A stretch of DNA of 64,000 nucleotides from Petrimonas sulfuriphila (GTDB taxonomy: Bacteria; Bacteroidota; Bacteroidia; Bacteroidales; Dysgonomonadaceae): the NCBI GenBank assembly GCA_038561985.1, contig CP073276.1:3224001-3288000 (forward strand), read 5' to 3'. The position numbers were made by a program, and so were the translations under genes. The notes beneath the pieces are model-generated. The model made no database searches and was not told where the DNA came from. It was given only the letters and a program-made list of their open reading frames with translations. Shown piece by piece: positions 1-9,009 of this stretch (positions within the stretch are counted from its first letter, which is position 1; each line of letters starts with the position of its first letter).

Positions 1-2
1 CC

Positions 3-1646
3 GGTATCGAGCAGAATCTGCAATATATTGAAACGCTGGATAAGCGTATCAGCAATATTCCAGAGGTGGAGATGACCGTGGGGAAATGGGGACGTGTCAA
101 TTCGGCTCTCGACCCGGCACCGACACAGATGTTCGAAAATACCATCAATTACCGTCCCGAGTTTATTGTCGATCAGGACGGCCATCGCCAACGCTTCAAA
201 GTCAACCGCGACGGTGCCTATGTCCTGATCGATCAATCCACCTACAATCCCAAGGACGGATTCAGGCTGATACCAGCCGACAGCCTGGTTGCAGACAGGG
301 GAGGAGAGTACTTCAGGCAATGGCGCCCGGAAATCAAAAACGAGGACGATATCTGGAAAGAGATCATCAATGTATCCCACATACCCGGGCTCACCTCGGC
401 TCCGAAACTGCAACCCATCGAAGCACGTACCGTGATGCTGTCTACGGGCATGCGCGCCCCCATGGGCGTAAAGGTGTCGGGGCCTAACCTGGAGGCCATC
501 GAACAAGGGGGTAAAGCACTAGAAGAGGCATTGAAAGACGTACCTTCCGTCTTGCCCTCTACCGTGTTTTACGACCGCGCTGTGGGTGCTCCCTATATTG
601 AAATCAACCTGAACAGGCAGCATATGGCCCGTTACGGCCTTACTGTAGCCGACCTGCAGGACGTAATCGGCGCGGCCGTCGGCGGAATGCCGCTGACTAC
701 CACGGTAGAAGGGCGCGAACGCTTTCCGGTAAGGCTGCGCTACCCCCGTGAACTGCGGGAAAATCCCGAGGAGCTGGCACGTATCATCGTGCCGACCGCA
801 ACCGGTGCACAGATTCCGCTGGGTGATGTGGCCGATATCACTTACACTCGGGGTGCGCAGATGATCCAAAGCGAGAATACCTTCCTGATAGGGTATGTGA
901 TCTTCGACAAGGTAGCTGACAAGGCCGAGGTAGATGTGGTACAGGAAGCCCGGAGGGTACTTCAGGAGAAAATAAGAACCGGGGAACTGGAACTTCCAAA
1001 AGGGGTTTCCTACCATTTCGCGGGAAACTACGAGCAACAGGCACGTGCAGCGAAACGTCTTTCCATACTGATTCCTGCCTGTCTGGTACTGATAATACTG
1101 ATCCTTCATTTTCAGTTTAAATCGTTCACCGCAGCTTTTATCCATTTCTCCGGCGTATTTGTAGCATTCGCGGGTGGATTCATCTTGTTGTGGCTTTACG
1201 GGCAACCCTGGTTCCTGGACATCAACCTGGGTGATGTTAACTTGCGCGATGTTTTTCAGATACATCCCATCAACCTGAGTATCGCGGTATGGGTTGGCTT
1301 TATTGCCCTGTTCGGTATTTCCACCAGTGATGGCGTGTTGATGGGATCATTCATTCACGACACGTTCCTGGAGCGGAACCCGCAGACAAAGGAAGAAATC
1401 AGGGAGGCAGTGGTGTTTGCCGGGCTGCGCCGGGTTCGCCCCGCTGCCATGACCACTTCCGTCACACTCATCGCACTGCTGCCGATTCTGACCTCTACGG
1501 GAAGGGGATCGGACATCATGGTACCCATGTCAATACCCACATTCGGAGGCATGTTGATCCAGACGATGACGATTTTCATCGTCCCCGTATTGCAATGCAT
1601 GTGGAGGGAATGGGCTATCAGAAAACAGGGACATATCAACGAATAA
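3..1646 (+). CDS. cusA: CusA/CzcA-type heavy-metal efflux RND pump (C-terminal part, 5' end outside window)
   Basis: Inner-membrane proton-driven pump of a tripartite metal exporter. The frame is open from the first full codon of the window, so this is the last 547 residues of a protein normally about 1,040 or more residues long; an internal GTG at 66 is not a real start. The visible part holds the second periplasmic porter region, then a hydrophobic block from about residue 345 of the fragment with TM8-TM12 (LVLIILILHFQFKSF, IALFGISTSDGVLMGSF, MTTSVTLIALLPIL). The long hydrophilic insertion between TM9 and TM10 with the FGISTSDGVLMGSF motif is typical of Bacteroidetes CusA proteins. It is followed after 13 bp by the outer-membrane factor and then by the CusB-type adaptor, i.e. 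one operon. Metal (Cu+/Ag+ rather than Zn/Co) is inferred from the Met/His-rich partners. Family certain; exact substrate not shown. Confidence 0.94.
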   Translation, partial: GIEQNLQYIETLDKRISNIPEVEMTVGKWGRVNSALDPAPTQMFENTINYRPEFIVDQDGHRQRFKVNRDGAYVLIDQSTYNPKDGFRLIPADSLVADRGGEYFRQWRPEIKNEDDIWKEIINVSHIPGLTSAPKLQPIEARTVMLSTGMRAPMGVKVSGPNLEAIEQGGKALEEALKDVPSVLPSTVFYDRAVGAPYIEINLNRQHMARYGLTVADLQDVIGAAVGGMPLTTTVEGRERFPVRLRYPRELRENPEELARIIVPTATGAQIPLGDVADITYTRGAQMIQSENTFLIGYVIFDKVADKAEVDVVQEARRVLQEKIRTGELELPKGVSYHFAGNYEQQARAAKRLSILIPACLVLIILILHFQFKSFTAAFIHFSGVFVAFAGGFILLWLYGQPWFLDINLGDVNLRDVFQIHPINLSIAVWVGFIALFGISTSDGVLMGSFIHDTFLERNPQTKEEIREAVVFAGLRRVRPAAMTTSVTLIALLPILTSTGRGSDIMVPMSIPTFGGMLIQTMTIFIVPVLQCMWREWAIRKQGHINE

Positions 1647-1659
1647 AATACAAAACATT

Positions 1660-3150
1660 ATGCAACACAACATAAGATTAAGACTTTTTCTTACCGCAAC
1701 CGTGGCGATTACCTGGAGCATAATATCCATCTTCGCACAGGAAACGGATTCGCTCAGCCACTACCTTGAAGTCGCCGGCAGGAATAATCCGGGGCTGAAT
1801 GCTGACTTCCTGACTTACAAAGCTTCACTTGAAAAAGTGCCGCAGGCCGGTTCTTGGCCCGATCCGGAGCTGGATATCGGTTTTTTTCTTAAGCCGATGG
1901 ACATTGTGGGTGGGCGGCAGATCGCCGATTTTACCCTCATGCAGATGTTCCCCTGGTTTGGAACCAAAAAGACGGCACAGACCGAAGCCACCCATATGGC
2001 GAGGATGGCGTATGAACAATTCAGGGAGACACGCGACAACCTTTACTTGGAGGTATATACCCAGTGGTACGTTCTTTCTACACTGGTGGAACAGCTCAAT
2101 AACAACCGTGAGAATCTGCAACTGTTGAAACAACTCGAAGAGCTTGCCCTTCGCAAAGTATCCTCTCCGTTCAGTGGTTCTACTTCAGGTTATTCTGTAC
2201 CTGCTCCTTCTCCGGCGACAAAAAGCAGCAGCTCATCACCAACTGGCGGTGGCATGGCGGGGATGGGTTCGATGGGGGGATCCACAACTTCTTCCGGTAC
2301 CTCCTCTTCCTCTATGTCCAGTATGAGCGGTTCAGGAGGTAGTATGTCTTCAGGTATGGGTAGCATTGCCCCAGGCATGTCGGATGTGCTCCGTGTACAA
2401 CTGGAAGTAGTTGAAATCGAAAATAATATTGAAAGCATTCTTTCGGAGATTGCAGCTGAAAAAGCCAGATTCAACGCGTTATTAAGCCGTCCCACAGGTC
2501 TTGAAGTAACCCTGCCCGATTCCATAGCAAAAGTTTCCTTTCTTTTTGATGAGGCCGTTTCTCAGGGAGAGATTGAAAACCAAAACCCTATGCTAGGTAT
2601 GTTGATGGAAGAGGAACAGGTTTTCCGGGCAAAAGGTGAGATGGAAAAAAAAATGAGTTATCCCATGTTTGGCATCGGGCTGCAGTACATGCTGATCGGC
2701 AAAAACGCTGCAACACCGATGGATCAGGGAATGGACAACGGCATGAGCGGTATGGACATGGTCATGCCCATGATTTCCATCACCCTTCCCATTTACCGGA
2801 ACAAATACAAGGCACAACAACGGGAAAGCCGGTTTATGCAGCAGGCAGCCCGGGAAAAGTACCGAAACACGCTGAACACACTTCAATCCGACTTGTTACG
2901 GCTGAAACACCAGCTCGATGATGCGGAGCGAAAGATCGCGCTTTACCGGAAACAGGAACAACTGGCGCTGACAGCCTATCAACTGGTGGTACAGGAGTTT
3001 GTCTCAGCAAAAAGTGATCTTACCAACGTGATCCAGGTTCAACGGCAACTGTTAGATTACCGGTTGCGACAAGCTGAAGCCATTGCCGAATACAACACAA
3101 AGGTGGCTTCCATCCGGAAATTGCGTTCTTTTCAAACATCCAACAATTAA
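1660..3150 (+). CDS. TolC/CusC-family outer-membrane efflux protein with Ser/Gly/Met-rich insert
   Basis: Outer-membrane channel of the metal efflux system. 496 aa, signal peptide about residues 1-26 ending FAQ, then two outer-membrane-efflux repeats of amphipathic helices (e.g. QQLDDAERKIALYRKQEQLALTAYQ-type heptads near residues 420-450). Between the helices of the first repeat lies an unusual low-complexity insert, roughly residues 168-240, made of Ser, Gly and Met (GGGMAGMGSMGG, MSSMSGSGG). A second methionine cluster GMDNGMSGMDMVMPM lies near residues 357-371. Methionine clusters are a known way of binding Cu+/Ag+ in periplasmic copper proteins, so direct metal contact is plausible but inferred. 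Sits 13 bp after the pump gene and 15 bp before the adaptor gene. Confidence 0.9.
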   Translation: MQHNIRLRLFLTATVAITWSIISIFAQETDSLSHYLEVAGRNNPGLNADFLTYKASLEKVPQAGSWPDPELDIGFFLKPMDIVGGRQIADFTLMQMFPWFGTKKTAQTEATHMARMAYEQFRETRDNLYLEVYTQWYVLSTLVEQLNNNRENLQLLKQLEELALRKVSSPFSGSTSGYSVPAPSPATKSSSSSPTGGGMAGMGSMGGSTTSSGTSSSSMSSMSGSGGSMSSGMGSIAPGMSDVLRVQLEVVEIENNIESILSEIAAEKARFNALLSRPTGLEVTLPDSIAKVSFLFDEAVSQGEIENQNPMLGMLMEEEQVFRAKGEMEKKMSYPMFGIGLQYMLIGKNAATPMDQGMDNGMSGMDMVMPMISITLPIYRNKYKAQQRESRFMQQAAREKYRNTLNTLQSDLLRLKHQLDDAERKIALYRKQEQLALTAYQLVVQEFVSAKSDLTNVIQVQRQLLDYRLRQAEAIAEYNTKVASIRKLRSFQTSNN

Positions 3151-3165
3151 CTCAAGACAATCATT

Positions 3166-4821
3166 ATGAATAAGCATAAAATACAAGAAATTCTCCATCG
3201 CCCTTACCTCAGGTACGGGCTGATCCTGCTGGCCGGATTATTTCTCGGCTGGCTAATTTTCTCCGGTAGCCCTTCCGGCGGAGATGTAACATCTCCGGTC
3301 GGCCATCATGACCATGATCACGGAGAGGATTCCTCAGTTTGGACTTGCTCCATGCATCCACAGATAAGGATGGAAGAACCCGGTGATTGCCCCATTTGCG
3401 GAATGGACCTGATTCCTTTGCAAACCAACGGATCGGGCGATATCTCCGTCGATCCGGATGCTATTCAGCTCTCCGTTGAAGCGGCTGCACTAGCCAATGT
3501 GCAAACCACGATCGTAAGCAAACAAAATCCGGTGAAGGAAGTGCAGCTTTACGGTACCATCCAAGTGGATGAGCGGCTTTCTCAATCGCAAACATCGCAC
3601 GTGAGCGGACGCATCGAAAGGCTGTATGTCTCTTTCACCGGCGAAAGTGTACGCCGCGGACAACCCATCGCCACCATCTACTCCCCTGAGTTGTTAAATG
3701 CCCAGCAGGAACTGATTGAGGCGGTAAAAATGAAAGACCTTCAGCCTGCACTATTACAGGCAGTACGGGAAAAAATGCGGCTATGGAAGCTGACGGATGA
3801 ACAGATTGCGCGCATTGAACAATCGGGCGAGGTCTCTCCGCTGATCAATGTGACTGCCACCACAAGTGGAGTCGTGATGGCAAAGAAAGTGAACCAGGGT
3901 GACTATGTAAATACCGGTACTGTGCTCTTTGATGTAGCCAACTTATCACAGGTCTGGGCCCTGTTCGATGCGTACGAATCGGACCTCCCTTTCCTGAAAG
4001 TGGGCGACCGGCTGGAATATACACTCCAGTCGTTGCCAGGCAAAACATTCTCGGGAAAAATCTCCTTTATCAATCCTATCCTCGATCCGTCCACGCGGAC
4101 AGCAAAGGTGCGGGTAGAGACAGCCAACCCCCGCATGGAACTGAAACCGGAGATGTATGCCAATGCCTTCATCCGTGCACCGCTGAAACAATATAACAAT
4201 GAAATTGTTGTACCCAAGTCGGCTATTCTTTGGACCGGGAAACGATCCATCGTCTATGTGAAGCAGCCGGATACGGAAACGCCGGCGTTCCTGCTCCGGG
4301 AAATAGAAGTTGGGCCATCGCTGGGAGATGCCTACGTGGTTCTGTCCGGCCTCAACGAGGGGGATGAAATCGTGACTAACGGCACCTTTACCATCGATGC
4401 CAGTGCTCAACTGGCTGGAAAACGAAGCATGATGAACGATGAAGTGGGCCGGGCCGTTATGGGGCATGAAGGACATACAATGAATGGATCCACTCCTGCA
4501 ACCACGGCACCAGCTACGGGTTATGAGGGTCATAACATGCAGGCCGCCGCTTCGGGCAGTGAACATGCGATGCTGGCGGTGCAGGGATTGTGTGAAATGT
4601 GTAAAGATCGTATAGAAAAAGCTGCGAAATCAGTTATTGGAGTTAATACTGCCAGTTGGAATTTAAATACAAAACAACTACATCTTGATTTTGATCCGGC
4701 CAAAACATCGGTCGATGCTGTTAGCAAAGCCATTGCCAAAGCCGGGCACGATACCGATAAATACAAAGCAGACAAGGCTACATATGATGCGTTACCTTCT
4801 TGCTGCAAGTACAGAGATTAA
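3166..4821 (+). CDS. cusB: CusB-type periplasmic adaptor with heavy-metal-binding and C-terminal HMA domains
   Basis: Membrane-fusion protein linking the RND pump to the outer-membrane factor. 551 aa: an N-terminal membrane anchor (about 17-34, YGLILLAGLFLGWLIF), a His/Asp patch GHHDHDHGED, then a heavy-metal-binding domain at about 58-84 with WTCSMHPQI and CPICGMDLIPL, which is the usual signature of CusB/CusF-linked adaptors. The barrel-sandwich/lipoyl and beta-barrel parts follow (residues about 120-410; LNAQQELIEAVK hairpin, IVVPKSAILWTGKRSIVYV). A His/Met-rich linker then leads to an extra HMA-like domain at about 466-551 with CEMC and a terminal CCKYR. That HMA domain is nearly the same as the whole mature part of the next gene. 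Fusion of HMBD, adaptor and HMA in one chain fits Cu+/Ag+ handling. Confidence 0.93.
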   Translation: MNKHKIQEILHRPYLRYGLILLAGLFLGWLIFSGSPSGGDVTSPVGHHDHDHGEDSSVWTCSMHPQIRMEEPGDCPICGMDLIPLQTNGSGDISVDPDAIQLSVEAAALANVQTTIVSKQNPVKEVQLYGTIQVDERLSQSQTSHVSGRIERLYVSFTGESVRRGQPIATIYSPELLNAQQELIEAVKMKDLQPALLQAVREKMRLWKLTDEQIARIEQSGEVSPLINVTATTSGVVMAKKVNQGDYVNTGTVLFDVANLSQVWALFDAYESDLPFLKVGDRLEYTLQSLPGKTFSGKISFINPILDPSTRTAKVRVETANPRMELKPEMYANAFIRAPLKQYNNEIVVPKSAILWTGKRSIVYVKQPDTETPAFLLREIEVGPSLGDAYVVLSGLNEGDEIVTNGTFTIDASAQLAGKRSMMNDEVGRAVMGHEGHTMNGSTPATTAPATGYEGHNMQAAASGSEHAMLAVQGLCEMCKDRIEKAAKSVIGVNTASWNLNTKQLHLDFDPAKTSVDAVSKAIAKAGHDTDKYKADKATYDALPSCCKYRD

Positions 4822-4856
4822 TAATCAGATTTACAAACCAAAAAGTGAAAACAAAA

Positions 4857-5249
4857 ATGAAAACAAAAATTTTAGTGACATTTGCACTGAGCGGATTATT
4901 GTTCATTTCCTGCAATTCAGGAACCTCCAAAGAAAATAAAACGCAGAGAGAGCACATAGAGATGACACCCGGAACGGTCAACGAAGAGCATGCCATGCTT
5001 GGCGTAAAGGGAAGTTGTGAAATGTGCAAGGATCGTATCGAGAAGGCAGCAAAGAGTGTGGAAAACGTCACTTTTGCAAGCTGGGATATGGAAAAGCAAG
5101 AACTCCATCTGAATTTTGATCCCGACAAAACCAGTATTGAGACTATCAGTAAGGCTATTGCCGCAGCTGGACACGATACAGACAAGGACAAAGCACCTGA
5201 CGAGGTCTATAACGCTTTGCCCGCTTGTTGCAAATACAGGGAACCGTGA
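4857..5249 (+). CDS. Small HMA-domain lipoprotein, paralog of the CusB C-terminal domain
   Basis: Predicted periplasmic metal-binding lipoprotein of 130 aa. The start chosen is the ATG giving MKTKILVTFALSGLLFISC, a clean lipoprotein signal with a lipidated Cys at residue 19; an earlier in-frame start inside the preceding gene would bury the signal. The mature part has an HMA-like fold with CEMCKDRIEKAAKS and ends ALPACCKYREP. It aligns without gaps over about 85 residues with the end of the upstream adaptor (shared CEMCKDRIEKAAKSV, AGHDTDK, CCKYR), so the two arose by duplication. It is 35 bp downstream of the adaptor and followed by a strong terminator, so it closes the operon. Likely a Cu+ chaperone or scavenger; inferred. 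Confidence 0.85.
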   Translation: MKTKILVTFALSGLLFISCNSGTSKENKTQREHIEMTPGTVNEEHAMLGVKGSCEMCKDRIEKAAKSVENVTFASWDMEKQELHLNFDPDKTSIETISKAIAAAGHDTDKDKAPDEVYNALPACCKYREP

Positions 5250-5270
5250 GAAACGGGATTAATCGTTGTA

Positions 5271-5312
5271 AAAACACCCGGTTTTGCAAAACGCTGCAAA
5301 ATCGGGTGTTTT
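5271..5312 (+). terminator. Rho-independent terminator of the metal-efflux operon
   Basis: An 18-bp stem (AAAACACCCGGTTTTGCA with one G·U pair against its complement) with a 6-nt loop; the 3' arm ends in T4 followed by GG. It starts 21 bp after the HMA lipoprotein stop codon. Confidence 0.85.
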
Positions 5313-5340
5313 GGTTTCCGGTTAACTGTTTTATTTTTCT

Positions 5341-5348
5341 TACATTTG
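5341..5348 (+). promoter_or_regulatory. Putative −7 box for the GH16 gene
   Basis: TACATTTG matches the Bacteroidetes −7 consensus TAnnTTTG and lies 24 bp before the GH16 start, just after the terminator. No convincing −33 TTTG at the right spacing. Confidence 0.45.
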
Positions 5349-5371
5349 TAGACAATTAAAATCACGAAATA

Positions 5372-6178
5372 ATGAAAAACTCTTTTTTGCTGGTTCTCAT
5401 GCCGGCCCTATTGTTGAATCTTTCCGCTTGTTCGGAACAAAAAAAAAGCGATCCGAAAAATGATAAATGGACACTGGTCTGGGAAGACGATTTCAAAGGG
5501 AAACAACTGGATACTACCCAATGGTCTAAAATTCCCCGGGGAAAAAGCGATTGGAACAATTACATGAGCGATTACGACGGACTGTATGTTATGAAAGACG
5601 GTAACCTGGTGCTGAGGGGTATCCAGAACCACGTTTTACCCAACGATACGGCTCCTTTTCTGACGGGCGGGGTTTATACCAAAGACAAACGGACATTCGG
5701 ACTGGGTCGTTTGGAGATAAAGGCAAAATTAAATCCTGCTAAAGGTGCCTGGCCTGCATTCTGGATGCTCCCGAAAGAAGGGAAATGGCCCGATGGAGGT
5801 GAAATAGACATTATGGAAAGGTTAAGCCACGACAAGCTTATTTATCAAACCGTACATTCCAGGTATACACAAACCGACAGTTTACGGGTTAATCCGCCAG
5901 CCAGTTCCATTGTGGGTATGAATCCCGATACCTACAACGTATACGCCCTTGAAAAATACCCGGACAGCCTGGTTTTCTATGTGAACGGCACCCGGACAAA
6001 AAATTATCCGCGGATTACAACTTCTCAGGAAGGGCAATTTCCATTTGCTGACCAGGAGTTCTACCTGTTGCTCGACATGCAGCTGGGCGGCAGTTGGGTA
6101 GGGGCTGTCAATCCGGCGGAGCTACCCGTAGAGATGTATATCGACTGGGTACGCTATTACGAGCCTAAGAAAAATTAA
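5372..6178 (+). CDS. Glycoside hydrolase family 16 lipoprotein (beta-glucanase-like)
   Basis: Predicted surface or periplasmic endo-beta-glucanase acting on beta-1,3/1,4-glucan-type polysaccharides. 268 aa. Lipoprotein signal MKNSFLLVLMPALLLNLSAC with Cys20, then a single GH16 jelly-roll domain to the end. The catalytic ExDxxE motif is present as GGEIDIMERL, with Glu144, Asp146 and Glu149; upstream KGAWPAFWMLP and downstream LGGSWVG are family hallmarks. Monocistronic: terminator before it, convergent ThuA-like gene 4 bp after it. No SusCD pair is nearby, so this is not part of an obvious polysaccharide utilisation locus. Exact glucan not determinable. Confidence 0.92.
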   Translation: MKNSFLLVLMPALLLNLSACSEQKKSDPKNDKWTLVWEDDFKGKQLDTTQWSKIPRGKSDWNNYMSDYDGLYVMKDGNLVLRGIQNHVLPNDTAPFLTGGVYTKDKRTFGLGRLEIKAKLNPAKGAWPAFWMLPKEGKWPDGGEIDIMERLSHDKLIYQTVHSRYTQTDSLRVNPPASSIVGMNPDTYNVYALEKYPDSLVFYVNGTRTKNYPRITTSQEGQFPFADQEFYLLLDMQLGGSWVGAVNPAELPVEMYIDWVRYYEPKKN

Positions 6179-6182
6179 GCCG

Positions 6183-7004
6183 TTACTTATACACGGGACT
6201 GACCCATTGTTCTTTCGGCCGGTATTTGCTTTCGGCCGCCCATCGGATTCCCCTCTTTTGAATCTCCAGGGCCTGCAGAACGTTAAAGTCACTCATTACG
6301 TGCCCCAGGGAGGAGTAAAAAACTCGTCCGGTCCCGTAGTACTTTTTCCACGCAACAGGAACAACACATCCATCAATCCATGAGGAATGCTCTCCAGTAA
6401 AAGTCGTTGTGGCAAGCACTTTCACGTTGGGATCGACGTGTACGAAATACTGTTCGGAGTGCATGTCAAAATCGTTCAATCCCCGGGTAACTCCATCCTT
6501 ATGATCGGTAATCTTCACCCGGTAATCGATAATTCCGCCGGGATGAGCCACCCATTGTCCGCCAACCATAAACTGATATTCCGTATTTTCCCGGAAAGAA
6601 TCCCCGATTCCTCCGTGCCATCCGGCAAAACCGCATCCTGCCTTAACCGCTTCCAGCAGCCCTTTTTCCTGCTCCTGCGTTATTTTGGCCATCGTGACAA
6701 CCTGAACGATAAGATCAAGGGACTCCATCAGTTCCTTGTCGGCATACGTATCCAGTTTATCGGAAACAATTACCTCCGCACCTTCAGCTCGGAGCCACGG
6801 CACGAAGATGTCGACGGACTGCCGGGGTTCATGGCCATCCCAGCCCCCATAAACATACAAAACTTTCTTGCCTTTTAAAACCGTGCTCTCCCTCTCCGCA
6901 TTGAGGATCATTCCCTGTGCAAGTACATTCTCAGGCAGTAAAACAGATCCGGCTCCCAGCGCAACGGATGCCTGGATAAATTTGCGACGCGATAACTTTT
7001 TCAT
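6183..7004 (-). CDS. ThuA-like domain protein with Tat signal
   Basis: 273 aa with an N-terminal twin-arginine motif (SRRKFIQAS, Arg6-Arg7) and signal sequence to about residue 29, so probably exported folded. The rest is a ThuA-like class-I-glutaminase-amidotransferase fold: VLYVYGGWDGHEPRQSVDIF near the N-terminus, FAGWHGGIGDSFRENTEYQFMVGGQW in the middle and VFYSSLGHVMSDF near the C-terminus. ThuA was named from trehalose utilisation, but the Bacteroidetes secreted members act on unknown sugars or sugar acids. It starts 4 bp after queF stops and is probably co-transcribed with it, although no functional link to queuosine is known. Confidence 0.85.
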   Translation of the reverse strand: MKKLSRRKFIQASVALGAGSVLLPENVLAQGMILNAERESTVLKGKKVLYVYGGWDGHEPRQSVDIFVPWLRAEGAEVIVSDKLDTYADKELMESLDLIVQVVTMAKITQEQEKGLLEAVKAGCGFAGWHGGIGDSFRENTEYQFMVGGQWVAHPGGIIDYRVKITDHKDGVTRGLNDFDMHSEQYFVHVDPNVKVLATTTFTGEHSSWIDGCVVPVAWKKYYGTGRVFYSSLGHVMSDFNVLQALEIQKRGIRWAAESKYRPKEQWVSPVYK

Positions 7005-7008
7005 ATTT

Positions 7009-7476
7009 TCAGGTATTTAGGGGAAACGAATGGTTAAACAGTCTTTCCTCAGCCAATCTCTCGTATCGGGTACCGGAACGGCCGTAGTTGACATACGGAT
7101 AAATGCTGATGCCGCCGCGGGGAGTAAAAACTCCGGTAACTTCAATATACTTCGGATCCATCAACCCGATGAGGTCTTTCATAATGATGTTGACACAATC
7201 CTCGTGAAAAGCACCGTGATTGCGAAAACTGAACAGATAGATCTTTAACGATTTGCTCTCTACCATTTTTACGTCGGGAATATAATCGATCCGTATGGTG
7301 GCGAAGTCGGGTTGTCCTGTTATGGGACATAAACTCGTGAACTCGGGACAATCAAAGGTAACCCAGTAATCGTTACTTTGGTGCTTGTTTTCAAAAGCTT
7401 CCAATACCTCGGGAGCGTAATCTTGCTTGTATGCTGTTTTTTTGCCGAGAAGGCTTAAGTTTTCGGTTTGAGACAT
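7009..7476 (-). CDS. queF: NADPH-dependent 7-cyano-7-deazaguanine reductase (preQ0 reductase)
   Basis: Cytoplasmic enzyme reducing preQ0 to preQ1 in queuosine biosynthesis. 155 aa from the ATG giving [11 protein letters not shown], the usual length of the short (YkvM-type) QueF; a start 10 codons upstream would overlap the promoter. Catalytic Cys50 lies in [11 protein letters not shown], Asp57 in GQPD, and the QueF motif VESKSLKIY is at 72-80, followed by [13 protein letters not shown]. queC lies 0.8 kb upstream in the same direction, so two steps of the pathway are clustered; queD and queE are not in the window. Confidence 0.95.
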   Translation of the reverse strand: MSQTENLSLLGKKTAYKQDYAPEVLEAFENKHQSNDYWVTFDCPEFTSLCPITGQPDFATIRIDYIPDVKMVESKSLKIYLFSFRNHGAFHEDCVNIIMKDLIGLMDPKYIEVTGVFTPRGGISIYPYVNYGRSGTRYERLAEERLFNHSFPLNT

Positions 7477-7503
7477 AATTTCAATTGTAAGTCGATTATT
7501 CTT

Positions 7504-7511
7504 CAAATATA
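7504..7511 (-). promoter_or_regulatory. Putative −7 box for queF
   Basis: On the minus strand this reads TATATTTG, a match to TAnnTTTG, 27 bp before the chosen queF start. It supports the shorter start for QueF. Confidence 0.5.
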
Positions 7512-7611
7512 ATACGAAAAAAAATACAAATAAAATATTCTCCTGTTTTTCTGTAGAAGAGAAAATCCGATCCGCCGTTCTCCTATTATTTAAGCGTTTC
7601 TGATAATACGG

Positions 7612-8292
7612 TCACTTCATGAGTCCCGCAATAATGTTAATGGTAAGAGCCACAACAAAAGTGTTGAACAAAAAAGACAGGACTCCATGCACCAGTGCAA
7701 TACGGCGTATTCTCTTCGAAACAATAGAAACATCGGAAACCTGAAAGGTAGAGCCCATCACAAAAGAGAAATACGCAAAGTCCATATAATCGGGGTTTTT
7801 CTCTGAAGGAAAGTCCAGACCTCCCGTAAATCGTTCGCCTTTAATTCCCGTTCCATTGTAATATTCATGAGCGTAATGAAAGACATAAATCGTATGCATC
7901 ATCGCCCAACTCAAAAGGATACCTGCCACATTAAGAGGAACGAAAAAAGGGTTTTCCATGAATGTTTGATCCTTGGACATCATCAACAACAGAACGATAA
8001 AAATATTGGTAAAAGAAGAGATGATCACCATGAAGAACACAAATATTGTACTCCCGTCATCTTCCACCGCTTTTTTCTTAATCTGATCTACCTGACGCAA
8101 AAAGATAACCATCCAACTGAGGATTAGAAAAACACACGAAAAAATAATCCAGGCAATCATTAAGCGAAAAAGAACGGGGACCTCTCTTTCTATCAGAAAA
8201 AAGGCACCACCGGTAATGAACAAACTGATCAAAAACCGAGTAATATGAGTAATTTCCAAGAAAAAGCTTACGAATTTACAGGCTGGTTTCAT
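7612..8292 (-). CDS. DUF1345 integral membrane protein
   Basis: 226 aa with about five hydrophobic segments (near residues 16-33, 42-64, 83-105, 115-138 and 196-222). The family motif PDYMDFAYFSFVMGSTFQVSD is clear at about 165-187, and a charged loop QVDQIKKKAVEDDG separates TM2 and TM3. Function of DUF1345 is unknown. It sits 27 bp after queC on the same strand and may be read from the same transcript; queF follows after a 135-bp gap with its own −7 box. No role in queuosine synthesis should be inferred from position alone. Confidence 0.85.
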   Translation of the reverse strand: MKPACKFVSFFLEITHITRFLISLFITGGAFFLIEREVPVLFRLMIAWIIFSCVFLILSWMVIFLRQVDQIKKKAVEDDGSTIFVFFMVIISSFTNIFIVLLLMMSKDQTFMENPFFVPLNVAGILLSWAMMHTIYVFHYAHEYYNGTGIKGERFTGGLDFPSEKNPDYMDFAYFSFVMGSTFQVSDVSIVSKRIRRIALVHGVLSFLFNTFVVALTINIIAGLMK

Positions 8293-8319
8293 GGCGCATT
8301 TTTGTGTACACGGTAAGTT

Positions 8320-8985
8320 TTACTTTCTATCCGCAAGATATTCCTGTAATCCCCGGTTGCGTAACTTACATGCGGGGCAGTGTCCGCACCCCCCGGCTTT
8401 AATTCCGTTGTAGCAAGTAAGTGTTTCATTTTTTACGATATCAAAGACCCCTAGATCGTCGGCAAGTGCCCATACTTTTGCTTTATCCCGGTGCATCAGT
8501 GGGGTGTGGATGACAAAATGCTTATCCATAGCAAGGTTTATCGTTGCGTTTAACGAATGGATAAACGTGTCCCTGCAATCGGGGTATCCGCTGTAATCAG
8601 CCTCGGAAACGCCTGTTACCAGATGCTTGATGTTTTTTGCATAAGCGACAGCTGCCGCAAATGTGATAAATAACATGTTTCGTCCCGGCACAAACGTATT
8701 GGGATATGAACCGGCAGGTTGTTCTTCATCCATAACAATGGACGCGTCTGTTAACGAATTGGGCGATAGGTGGGAGATAACGGAAGCATCGAGCAGCTGA
8801 AACGACACACCGGCTATTTCGGCAATGTTCCGGGCAACCTCTACTTCCAGCGAATGCCGTTGTCCGTAGGAAAAGCACAACGCTTCAACGTTTCTAAAAG
8901 TTTGTTTTGCCCAAAACAGGCAGGTGGTAGAATCTTGTCCTCCTGAAAAAAGGACAAGTGCATCTTCATTTTTGTAATCTGTCAT
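8320..8985 (-). CDS. queC: 7-cyano-7-deazaguanine synthase
   Basis: Converts 7-carboxy-7-deazaguanine to preQ0 with ATP and ammonia. 221 aa, normal length. The PP-loop ATPase motif SGGQDS is at residues 14-19. FVPGRNMLF in the middle is family-typical. The zinc site is complete: Cys191 and the CGHCPAC cluster with Cys200, Cys203 and Cys206. It lies 24 bp after the unknown lipoprotein gene and 27 bp before the DUF1345 gene, all leftward, with queF further downstream. Confidence 0.96.
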   Translation of the reverse strand: MTDYKNEDALVLFSGGQDSTTCLFWAKQTFRNVEALCFSYGQRHSLEVEVARNIAEIAGVSFQLLDASVISHLSPNSLTDASIVMDEEQPAGSYPNTFVPGRNMLFITFAAAVAYAKNIKHLVTGVSEADYSGYPDCRDTFIHSLNATINLAMDKHFVIHTPLMHRDKAKVWALADDLGVFDIVKNETLTCYNGIKAGGCGHCPACKLRNRGLQEYLADRK

Positions 8986-9009
8986 TTTTAGTAGGGTTTC
9001 TTTTCATTC

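Noticed and set aside
519-1265. 248-codon minus-strand open frame opposite the cusA fragment
   Set aside because: Exact antisense of strongly conserved CusA sequence, no signal or domain, an artefact of G+C-rich third positions.
7009-8985. Search for a preQ1 riboswitch near queF and queC
   Set aside because: No pseudoknot-like C-rich loop with an A-rich tail could be recognised in the short leaders of these genes.
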